Assembly: GCA_005239845.1 (NCBI GenBank)
Contig: SBBD01000138.1
Span: forward strand, 1 to 20,609
DNA length: 20,609 bases
Direction: 5' to 3'
Source of the DNA: an archaeon
GTDB taxonomy: Archaea > Micrarchaeota > Micrarchaeia > Norongarragalinales > SBBD01
Both the position numbers and the translations under genes were made by a program. This document shows positions 1 through 6,735 of the stretch, one piece after another; positions within the stretch are counted from its first letter, which is position 1; each line of letters begins with the position of its first letter. The notes beneath the pieces are model-generated. The model worked only from the letters and a program-made list of their open reading frames with translations. It did not search any database and had not been told where the DNA came from.

Positions 1-1844
1 GCTATGGCGTGTTTCCGGCGCAAGACTTTTGCCAAAAAATGCAGGTCAAGAGCCAAGCGGAACGCGAAAAGCTCGAGAAGGCCACTTCCGAAATCTACAA
101 GCACGAGTTCCACAAAGGCGTGCTCACGGAACGGTGCGGGGCGTTTGCGGGGCTTCCCGTCTCCAAAGCGAAGGACGAAATCATTCTCTTCTTCAAGGCC
201 AACCAGTGGGCGTCCGAAATGTGGGAGACCACGAGCGAAGTCATCTGCCGGTGCACCACGAAGTGCCACGTCAAAATCCTGGAGAACCAGTGGTTCCTCA
301 AGTTTTCGGACCGTTCCTGGAAGGACTTGGTGCTGGAACACGTCGAACGCATGCGCGTGCTTCCCGAAGAAGCACGCCTGCAGATGGCGAATACCATCGA
401 ATGGCTGCAGAACAAGGCCTGCGCGCGAAAAAGCGGGCTGGGCACGAAGCTCCCTTGGGACTCCGACTGGATCGTGGAAACCTTGAGCGATTCCACGATT
501 TACATGGCCTATTATACGCTCGCAAGAATCATCAACGAGAAGAATCTCCAGCCCAAAAACTTGCCTGACGAAGTGTTTGACTACGTGTTTTTGGGGCAGG
601 GAAACAAGGAAATTGTTTTGCAAAAATCGGGGTTGGGTGTTGGCACGCTCGATGAGTTGAAGGACGAGTTCGAATACTTTTATCCCGTGGATTTGAGGAG
701 CAGCGGCAAGGACTTGCTGCAGAACCACTTGGTTTTCTTCTTGTTCCACCATGCCGCCCTCTTCATGAAAGCCCACTGGCCGAAAGGCATCGCGGTGAAC
801 GGCTATGTCACGGTGGAAGGCGAGAAGATGAGCAAGAGCAAAGGCACCTTTATCCCCCTTCGCACGCTTCTTGAAAAGCACGGCGCCGACCTCGTGCGCC
901 TCAACATGGTTGCGGCAGGAGAAAACATGGACGATGCGGACTGGAAGGAAGAAACCCTCCCCGCCTACCAACGCCTCCTAGAGTTCCTACTAACCACTGC
1001 AGCATCCTTGAAAGGCGAGGGTAAGGGAAACGAATACGGACGTGGTCTTGGGCAGTCGGCGTATGGTGGGGAAGCCTATGGCCGAGAAGAGCAATTGCTG
1101 GAAAGCCGTTTGCATCGTTGCATGGCAAGCGCCTCGGAAGCCTTCGAACGCCTCGAGTTCCGAACCGCGTGCCATTACGCTTTAGTACAGGCGTGCCACG
1201 CCCTCAAAGACTATCTCCAGCGCGTCCAAAACCCAAACCGCGGACTCGTAAAGCAATGCGTCCAAGACATTTCACTCATGGTGGCGCCCTTTGCGCCCCA
1301 CGCCTGTGAAGAAATATGGAGTGCGTTGGGAAACAACGGGTTCGTTTCGCTGGCAAGCTTACCGCAACCGGATGAAAGCAAGCTGAACGAGGAAATTGAG
1401 CAGGAGGAAAAGACGCTGGAATCCATTTTGCAGGACGTGCAGCGCATCCTGAGCCTCAAAAGGATCAAACCCCAAAGAATACGCTTCTATCCCGCCCCTG
1501 CTTGGAAGCGAGCCCTGCTGCTCTCCGCCATCTTGCAGGCGAAACAGGACGGCCACTTTGATGCGGGAGCCGTTTTGAAGAAGGCGTTTTTGGACGAGGA
1601 ACTCCAGAAAAAGTCAAGCGAAGTGCAGGACTACGTGAAAACCCTGGCCAAGGCCGTGAACTTCTTCAAGGAAAACCCCTTTCCGGAAGTCAACGAGGCC
1701 AAGCTTCTTTCCGAACAAAAACCACTGCTCGAAAAGCTGCTGGGTTGCCCCGTCGAAGTCGTTTCTTTTGAATCCCTTTCAGGTGAGGCGCAGGCCAAAG
1801 CCAGGAAAGCTGGTCCCTTCAAGCCCGCCATCTTCGTCGAATAA
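1..1844 (+). CDS. leuS: Leucyl-tRNA synthetase, archaeal type, C-terminal part (5' truncated by window edge)
   Basis: Charges tRNA-Leu with leucine in the cytoplasm. The reading frame is open from base 3, so the gene begins before the window; about 613 residues are visible, where archaeal LeuRS is usually over 900. The class I signature KMSKS is at bases 825-839 inside EGEKMSKSKGTF. The preceding block with SGKDLLQNHLVFFLFHH (about 690-750) is the typical LeuRS stretch before KMSKS. The block ending KILENQWFLKFSD (about 270-310) also fits. After KMSKS come the helical anticodon-binding domain and a C-terminal extension as in archaeal/eukaryotic LeuRS. The missing N-terminus would hold the HIGH motif and most of the editing domain. 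A T-rich stretch follows the stop. The family call is secure. Confidence 0.95.
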   Translation, partial: YGVFPAQDFCQKMQVKSQAEREKLEKATSEIYKHEFHKGVLTERCGAFAGLPVSKAKDEIILFFKANQWASEMWETTSEVICRCTTKCHVKILENQWFLKFSDRSWKDLVLEHVERMRVLPEEARLQMANTIEWLQNKACARKSGLGTKLPWDSDWIVETLSDSTIYMAYYTLARIINEKNLQPKNLPDEVFDYVFLGQGNKEIVLQKSGLGVGTLDELKDEFEYFYPVDLRSSGKDLLQNHLVFFLFHHAALFMKAHWPKGIAVNGYVTVEGEKMSKSKGTFIPLRTLLEKHGADLVRLNMVAAGENMDDADWKEETLPAYQRLLEFLLTTAASLKGEGKGNEYGRGLGQSAYGGEAYGREEQLLESRLHRCMASASEAFERLEFRTACHYALVQACHALKDYLQRVQNPNRGLVKQCVQDISLMVAPFAPHACEEIWSALGNNGFVSLASLPQPDESKLNEEIEQEEKTLESILQDVQRILSLKRIKPQRIRFYPAPAWKRALLLSAILQAKQDGHFDAGAVLKKAFLDEELQKKSSEVQDYVKTLAKAVNFFKENPFPEVNEAKLLSEQKPLLEKLLGCPVEVVSFESLSGEAQAKARKAGPFKPAIFVE

Positions 1845-1870
1845 TGCGGCTGCGTCACGTGCGGCGGTAG

Positions 1871-1908
1871 TTTTTTAGGACTTTTTTTCTTCTCACTCTT
1901 ACCTTTTT
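1871..1908 (+). terminator. Poly-T terminator region after leuS
   Basis: Several T runs (6 T at 1871-1876, 7 T at 1882-1888, then further pyrimidine-rich sequence) begin about 27 bases after the leuS stop. Archaeal RNA polymerase terminates at such T tracts without needing a hairpin. Assignment is by position and composition only. Confidence 0.5.
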
Positions 1909-1920
1909 ATTTCCTTTAAA

Positions 1921-1947
1921 AACAGGCAATAGCTTTATTTACCTGTT
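1921..1947. repeat. Spaced inverted repeat between leuS and the glucan operon
   Basis: AACAGG and CCTGTT form 6-bp arms around a 15-base AT-rich spacer. It lies about 55 bases upstream of the TATA-like box of the glucan operon. It could be an operator; 6-bp arms can also arise by chance. Confidence 0.3.
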
Positions 1948-1999
1948 CGGTTTCATCAACTCTTACTGCATATTTTTTTTGCGTTTCAGTAATTCGTGG

Positions 2000-2006
2000 T
2001 TTAAAA
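2000..2006 (+). promoter_or_regulatory. TATA-like box for the glucan operon
   Basis: TTTAAAA in an otherwise gene-free 235-base gap, 74 bases before the GTG start at 2080. It predicts a transcription start near 2030 and a leader of about 50 bases carrying a GGAAAGGGG ribosome-binding site. The rest of the gap shows only T tracts and the inverted repeat at 1921-1947. Confidence 0.45.
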
Positions 2007-2079
2007 CGCTTCTTTTTTCATTCAGAGCATTTTTACAAGCGGGTTTTGCAAACACAGGATTTTTGGAAAGGGGAAAAAC

Positions 2080-3294
2080 GTGAGGGTCGCGATGTTGGGA
2101 TGGGAATTTCCGCCTTTCATCAGTGGCGGCTTGGGCGTACACTGTTTTGAGCTCTCGCGCACGTTGGCTTCCTTCGGCGCCCAAATCGACTTCTTCATGC
2201 CCAAAACCGCGCAGCCCGTTTCCTCTCCGTCTTCGAACTTGAAAATCATCCAAGTTCCGCAAGCCATCGGCTATTCTACCGCTTTCGGTCCCTACAACGC
2301 GGTTTCCACGAAAGAGCATGCAAAAGGAAACGCCCTTGACCACGTCTACGGCCCAGGCTTTTTCGATGCCGTGTATGCCTACAACCAGGCCTGTTTCCAA
2401 TGCGTCTTGCAAGAACACTCGCGAACGCCCTATGATTTGATTCATGCCCACGACTGGATTACTTCGCTTGCCGCGCTCAAGCTCAAGCACGCCCTGCCTC
2501 TTCCCCTCATAGGCACCATCCACAGCACGGAATTCGACCGCTCTGCAGGATTGAACGTCAACCCCTGGGTTTCCGGCCTCGAGGCTTCTTTCGTGCAGAA
2601 GTCGGATGCCATAATTGCTGTCAGCCGCATGGCCCGCCAGAAGCTTCTCCGGCACTACGCCGCTCCTGCAGAACGCGTTTTCGTAGTGTACAACGGCGTG
2701 GACGCCACGCGTTTCTCCAACGCCCCTCCTTCCTTCAAGCGCAAGGGGGAGAAGCTCGTGCTGTTCCATGGAAGGCTCAGCATCCAGAAAGGCCCCGACT
2801 TTTTCCTGAAAGCCGCAAAACGCGTGCTCGAGCGCATGCCGGACGTGCGTTTCGTGGTTTCCGGGACCGGCGACATGCTGCAGCAGCTCGTGCAGGAAGC
2901 GGCCGGCCTCGGAATCCTGGACCGCGTCACGTTTGCGGGCTACGTGCCCGAGGAATACTTGCCGGCGCTCTACGCTTCCGCAGACGCCTACGTCCTTCCC
3001 TCCGTTTCCGAGCCCTTCGGCATCACGGCGCTCGAGGCCATGGCCACGGGCACGCCTGCCATCATTTCGCACTCGACGGGCGTGCGGGAAGCCTTGAACC
3101 ACGCGTTGAGCGCCGACTTCTGGGACGCGGACGAGTTCGCGAACAAGATTTTGGCCGTGCTTTCTTATCCTGCCTTGAACGGCGTACTCAAGGAAGGCGC
3201 CAAACGCGAAGCCGCCCTGTTTTCCTGGAAGAACACGGCCGCGCAGACGCTTTCCGTCTACGACTTCGCCATCAAGAACAAGAGGCCTTCGTAA
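2080..3294 (+). CDS. GT4-family glycosyltransferase, glycogen/starch-synthase-like
   Basis: Probable sugar-nucleotide-dependent glucosyltransferase of 404 residues, GT-B fold, cytoplasmic. The N-terminal MLGWEFPPFISGGLG block has the glycine loop GGLG at residues 16-19. HAHDW is at 122-126. The nucleotide-sugar site is R232 and K237 in GRLSIQKG, and E311 and E319 in EPFGITALE form the E-x7-E motif. The GTG start is chosen because MRVAMLGWEFPP is the natural beginning of the family and a GGAAAGGGG Shine-Dalgarno lies a few bases upstream. It is the first gene of an island with GH57, a second synthase-like GT and a debranching-like enzyme, so a role in alpha-glucan synthesis is inferred. The exact acceptor and donor (UDP- or ADP-glucose) cannot be read. 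Confidence 0.85.
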   Translation: MRVAMLGWEFPPFISGGLGVHCFELSRTLASFGAQIDFFMPKTAQPVSSPSSNLKIIQVPQAIGYSTAFGPYNAVSTKEHAKGNALDHVYGPGFFDAVYAYNQACFQCVLQEHSRTPYDLIHAHDWITSLAALKLKHALPLPLIGTIHSTEFDRSAGLNVNPWVSGLEASFVQKSDAIIAVSRMARQKLLRHYAAPAERVFVVYNGVDATRFSNAPPSFKRKGEKLVLFHGRLSIQKGPDFFLKAAKRVLERMPDVRFVVSGTGDMLQQLVQEAAGLGILDRVTFAGYVPEEYLPALYASADAYVLPSVSEPFGITALEAMATGTPAIISHSTGVREALNHALSADFWDADEFANKILAVLSYPALNGVLKEGAKREAALFSWKNTAAQTLSVYDFAIKNKRPS

Positions 3295-3399
3295 ATGAAA
3301 AACACAGTCCTTATCCATCCAAGAATCGTTACGCCTTCCCCAAAGAGAGTGGCCATCCTTTTCACGAATCGTTTCTTATATGGTAGGAGGTTCCCATGA
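3295..3399 (+). CDS. Possible 34-residue small ORF bridging the GT4 and GH57 genes
   Basis: An ATG directly abuts the GT4 stop (TAAATG) and the frame stays open until a TGA that overlaps the GH57 start as ATGA (3396-3399). The product would begin MKNTVLIHPRIV and is basic, with no recognisable domain. The exact abutting and overlapping boundaries suggest translational coupling, but a 34-codon frame can be chance and the GH57 gene has its own strong ribosome-binding site (AGGAGG, 3385-3390) inside it. Confidence 0.25.
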   Translation: MKNTVLIHPRIVTPSPKRVAILFTNRFLYGRRFP

Positions 3400-4742
3400 C
3401 GTTCGTCTGCCTGTATTTCCACGTGCACCAGCCCTTCCGCTTGAAGAAGTTTTCCTTCTTCTCGAAAGGCCCCTCGCACCTCCGCGAGCTTCCCGCCTAT
3501 TTCGACGAAAACCTCAACAAGCACTATTTCGAGAAAGCGGCAAAACAGTGCTACCTTCCCACAAACGCCATCCTCCTCAAGCTGCTCGAACGGCACCCGG
3601 AATTCAAGGTGAACTTCAGTATTTCCGGCACGTTCCTCGAACAGGCCAAGCGCTTTTCTCCCGCCGTATACGAGTCCTTCCAGCAACTCGCGTCCACGCG
3701 CCGCGTCGAAGTCTTGGGCGAAACCTATTACCATTCCCTCTCCAGCCTCTATGCATCGCCCCAAGAGTTCTTCCGGCAAGTGCGCCACCACGAACGCGCC
3801 GTCAAGGACGCGTTCGGTCTCTCTCCCCGCGTCTTCCGCAACACGGAAGTCATTTACAACAACCGCATCGCCCAGCTTGCAGAAGCCAGGGGCTACAAGG
3901 CCATTCTCACGGAAGGCATCGAACGCGTGCTGAACGGAAATTCAGCAAATCATGTTTATCATCCTCCCGAACCTTCGCGCATCAAGCTTCTCCTCCGCAA
4001 CTACCGCCTCTCGGACGACATCGGCTACCGCTTCGCTTCCAGGCACTGGGCCGAATGGCCCCTCACTTCCGAAAAATACGCTTCATGGCTTGCGGCCTCG
4101 CCCGGAGAGACGCTCAACATTTTCATGGACTACGAGACGTTCGGAGAGCATCATTGGAGGGACACGGGCATCTTTTCCTTCCTCGAACACCTCCCCCCCA
4201 GAATACTAGACTATCCCCACCTCAAGTTTGCCTCTTGTTCGGACGTGGCCTCCCTTCCCGCGCGCAACACGCTCGACATCCCTTACGAAATCAGTTGGGC
4301 GGACTTGGAGCGGGACACTTCCGCTTGGCTCGGCAATTCCTTGCAGCAAGCGTGCTTCAAGGAACTCGAGTCCTTGGCCCCCGCGGTTTCCGGCATCCCC
4401 GATGCTGCCATTCAAGACACGTATGGAAGACTGCAGACTTCCGACCACTTGTACTACTTATGCACGAAGAGCTGGGCGGACGGCGACGTCCACAAGTATT
4501 TCTCTCCCTACAAGGACGCCACGCCTTTCGACAACTTCATTTCCTTCATGAACGTGCTGCAGGACTTCAAGCGGTTCCTTGAAGCGCAGAAGCAGAAGCA
4601 AAAACACGTACAGCGCACCGCGGAACTCCATTCCCGGAGAGTCAAAAGGACGCTGGAAGGTCCCCTGCATTCCCTGCGCCTCAAAAAAAGGTTGCGGGAG
4701 ACCCGCAAGCAGCCCTTTCCTCCGGTGGCCATTAATACATGA
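3396..4742 (+). CDS. GH57 family alpha-amylase / glucanotransferase-like enzyme
   Basis: Retaining alpha-glucan-active enzyme of glycoside hydrolase family 57, 448 residues, no signal peptide, so probably cytoplasmic. Family regions are visible: YFHVHQP at residues 7-13 (region 1), the putative nucleophile E151 in RVFRNTEVIYNN (region 3), the putative acid/base D245 in FMDYETFGEHHW (region 4), and the C-terminal TSDHLYYLCTKSWADGDVH block (region 5). LSDDIGYRF (about 205-213) is also typical. The end from about residue 395 is lysine/arginine-rich and looks like an added tail. The ATG at 3396 is preceded by AGGAGG five bases upstream. Its position between two glycogen-synthase-like genes suggests glycogen remodelling. 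Amylase, 4-alpha-glucanotransferase and branching activity cannot be separated by sequence reading. Confidence 0.88.
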   Translation: MTFVCLYFHVHQPFRLKKFSFFSKGPSHLRELPAYFDENLNKHYFEKAAKQCYLPTNAILLKLLERHPEFKVNFSISGTFLEQAKRFSPAVYESFQQLASTRRVEVLGETYYHSLSSLYASPQEFFRQVRHHERAVKDAFGLSPRVFRNTEVIYNNRIAQLAEARGYKAILTEGIERVLNGNSANHVYHPPEPSRIKLLLRNYRLSDDIGYRFASRHWAEWPLTSEKYASWLAASPGETLNIFMDYETFGEHHWRDTGIFSFLEHLPPRILDYPHLKFASCSDVASLPARNTLDIPYEISWADLERDTSAWLGNSLQQACFKELESLAPAVSGIPDAAIQDTYGRLQTSDHLYYLCTKSWADGDVHKYFSPYKDATPFDNFISFMNVLQDFKRFLEAQKQKQKHVQRTAELHSRRVKRTLEGPLHSLRLKKRLRETRKQPFPPVAINT

Positions 4743-4802
4743 AACCCGAATGGGTAGGAACCCGCATTCGCCTCTCTTTCCAGCTGCGCAGGTGTAAAAA
4801 AA

Positions 4803-6338
4803 ATGCACAAGGTCTTGTTTGCCGTCACTGAACTGCAGAAGCCCGTCGGCGGATTGCACCGTTTCACGACCGAGCTCTTGCCGGCATGGCGGAAGGCCAT
4901 CCAACAGGGCCGCACGTTGTACGAGCCCGTCCCCGTCTCCTTGAAGCTTCCGAACGACGCTTCCGACTTGAAGCCCAGCCGCGAATTCGCGGATGTGACG
5001 CGCCAGCATCCTTCCCTCAAAGTGTTCGAAGGGACGCGCGCGGGGGAAACGTGCTACTTCCTGGAAAGCGCGTTTCCTAAAGAGGAAATGAACGATTTTT
5101 ACGCCGAGCTGTGGCAGCGCTACCGCATCCCCTCCCACCGTTCCTCCCTCTCCTCGTTCTATGCCCTGCTCGCGCCATACTGGAAGGCCCTCCCCCTGTT
5201 CGCCGAATACGCGATGAAAAAGAAGGAATGGAAGTTTGCGCTCGTGGACGCGCAGGACTGGCTCGCCTTTCCCGCGGGCTTCTTATGCCGCTCGAAGTTC
5301 AATCTTCCGCTCCACTGCCGCTTCCACTCGGGAGAGTTCGGGCGTTCGTTAGGGACTCCAGACTTGGAAGCTGCCCCCGTCTGGATCGAGGCCGCCGCCC
5401 TTCAAGAGGCGGACGCCCTTTCCGGGGTTTCCGCGAAGGAAGCCCAGTTCGAAGTGTACCGCCTCCTGCCGCTGAAACGCCGCCTCAAAAAAATGCTTGC
5501 GGAATCCAAAGGCGCGGAGTGGGTTGCTCTTCAAGAAGAGAAAGAGGAAGCGTTCGACTATTTCCTGCTTTTTGAGCCCGAGGACGGCATGACCCTGCTT
5601 ACCCAGCACGTGCTCGGCATTCCCAACGGCATTCTGCTCGACGCGTGGAAGAAAATCAAGGCCGCAGATATCCAGATGGGAAAGGCGCTCTACAAGAAAC
5701 TGCTTCCCGGCAAGCCGCACTACCTCTTCTTCATTGGAAGGGCGGATTGGAGGAAGGGCATCGATGCCCTCCTGCAGGCCCTTTCCCTCTTGAAAAAAGA
5801 GGACGTGAACGCGGGCCTCGTGGTCTCCAGCAGCATGGACTCCGACACTTACGCCGCCTACTTTTCCCTCGCCTCCTCCCTCGGCATCGCGGACGACGTG
5901 GCGTTCTACAATGATTGGCTTCCCGAAGAGCGCAAGAAGGCCCTCTTCTGCGCTGCCGACGTCATTCCTTTGCCTTCGCTCTACGAGCCCTTTGGGCTAG
6001 TGACGCTGGAGGCCTTGGCCGCCGACTTGGCCGCCGAACGCAACGGCCTCGTGGGGCCCACGGTCGTCACGAGCAACACGGGAGGCATGAGCGGCATCCT
6101 GCGCAACGGCATGAACGGCTTCAAGGTGCCCATGGAGGAAGACCGATTCGACTTGCAGCCGGAGCTCTTGGCAAAAATACTCAAGCTCGTGCTCTTGGAC
6201 GAGCCGTTGCGGGCCAAAATCTCGAAAGGAGGCGCTGCCCGAGTGCAGGAAGCCTGCTTCGACTGGAACCACATCGTGGACTGGATCTTCAAAGCCTATG
6301 ACCATGCCTTCGAAAACGCAGCGCTGGAAAAAAGGTGA
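4803..6338 (+). CDS. Glycogen-synthase-like glycosyltransferase (GT5/GT4 type)
   Basis: Probable glucan synthase of 511 residues adding glucose from a nucleotide sugar to an alpha-1,4-glucan. VTELQKPVGGLHRF places the glycine loop at residues 16-19. DAQDW is at 149-153 and the HCRFHSGEFGRS block at 171-182. The C-terminal domain has R313 and K318 in GRADWRKG and E395/E403 in EPFGLVTLE. These match the KxGGL and E-x7-E signatures of glycogen synthases, though the first lysine is not adjacent to GGL in the same way. An insert of about 60 residues (about 215-270), rich in charged residues, separates the two Rossmann domains. It is more synthase-like than the GT4 at 2080, so the two may act as synthase and primer/partner. 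The stop codon lies inside the first unit of a tandem repeat. Confidence 0.85.
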   Translation: MHKVLFAVTELQKPVGGLHRFTTELLPAWRKAIQQGRTLYEPVPVSLKLPNDASDLKPSREFADVTRQHPSLKVFEGTRAGETCYFLESAFPKEEMNDFYAELWQRYRIPSHRSSLSSFYALLAPYWKALPLFAEYAMKKKEWKFALVDAQDWLAFPAGFLCRSKFNLPLHCRFHSGEFGRSLGTPDLEAAPVWIEAAALQEADALSGVSAKEAQFEVYRLLPLKRRLKKMLAESKGAEWVALQEEKEEAFDYFLLFEPEDGMTLLTQHVLGIPNGILLDAWKKIKAADIQMGKALYKKLLPGKPHYLFFIGRADWRKGIDALLQALSLLKKEDVNAGLVVSSSMDSDTYAAYFSLASSLGIADDVAFYNDWLPEERKKALFCAADVIPLPSLYEPFGLVTLEALAADLAAERNGLVGPTVVTSNTGGMSGILRNGMNGFKVPMEEDRFDLQPELLAKILKLVLLDEPLRAKISKGGAARVQEACFDWNHIVDWIFKAYDHAFENAALEKR

Positions 6339-6495
6339 AGAAACCGAGGCCCCGAAATTCAATAGGTGAATCGACGAAAACACGTTTTACGCTTGATAAT
6401 AAAAAAAGGCGAAAGAACCGCGACTTCGAAGTTTATTGGGCGCGTCGACGAAAACGCGTTTCGCGTTTAATATCAAAGAAAAGGTGAAATGAACC
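6332..6495 (+). repeat. Tandem 74/75-bp imperfect direct repeat (about 2.2 copies) in a promoter region
   Basis: Unit 1 is 6332-6405, unit 2 is 6406-6480, and a third partial unit of about 15 bases is 6481-6495. A gap-free comparison by eye gives about 52 of 74 identical bases, and most differences are transitions. The best kept core is TCGACGAAAAC (6371-6381 and 6445-6455), followed in both by a palindromic CGTTT-type arm and an AT-rich element. Unit 1 includes the stop codon of the glycosyltransferase, so the duplication started at a gene end. Confidence 0.85.
6466..6472 (+). promoter_or_regulatory. TATA-like box for the winged-helix gene
   Basis: TTTAATA centred 27 bases before the ATG at 6496 predicts a leaderless or nearly leaderless transcript. 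The equivalent place in repeat unit 1 holds TTGATAA (6393-6399). The palindrome AAACGCGTTT just upstream (6453-6462) is placed where a regulator could compete with TBP/TFB. Confidence 0.55.
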
Positions 6496-6708
6496 ATGGT
6501 GAACCCCGACGAGTATTTCGGGAGCAAGGCCGGCAGCGTATGGAGCGCCCTGCATGAGAACGCGGGCATGACCATCACGCAATTGAAGCGCAAGACCAAG
6601 CTCTCCGACAAGGAGCTCTATGCGGCGCTCGGCTGGCTGGCGTGCGAGCGTAAGATCGACATCCACGGCGACACGCCGCTCTTGTTCCGCTTTGCCTTGA
6701 GGGAATAA
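6496..6708 (+). CDS. Small winged helix-turn-helix protein (DUF2582-like)
   Basis: A 70-residue protein. SVWSALHENAGMTITQLKRKTKLSDKELYAALGWLACERKI reads as the three helices of a winged HTH (about residues 14-54), followed by a short beta wing with GDTPLLFRF. This fits the small DUF2582-type winged-helix proteins; DNA binding is inferred from the fold. The ATG is chosen because the TATA-like box lies 27 bases upstream and the frame starts MVNPDEYFGSKAG. It is embedded between a glycogen-synthase-like gene and a debranching-like gene and sits directly downstream of a duplicated palindromic promoter element, so a role as local, possibly autogenous, regulator of the glucan island is a reasonable guess. 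Confidence 0.75.
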   Translation: MVNPDEYFGSKAGSVWSALHENAGMTITQLKRKTKLSDKELYAALGWLACERKIDIHGDTPLLFRFALRE

Positions 6709-6735
6709 GGAGTATCGGGTAGCCTTGAACGATGG

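Noticed and set aside
1963..3318. 451-codon open frame on the - strand opposite the GT4 gene
   Set aside because: Its translation is Arg/Gly/Val-rich without motifs, and it lies fully antisense to a gene with complete glycosyltransferase signatures. It is a by-product of GC-rich codons.
3380..4582. 400-codon + strand frame overlapping the GH57 gene
   Set aside because: The product is a Pro/Arg/His-rich low-complexity sequence, while the overlapping frame shows all GH57 motifs and a strong ribosome-binding site.
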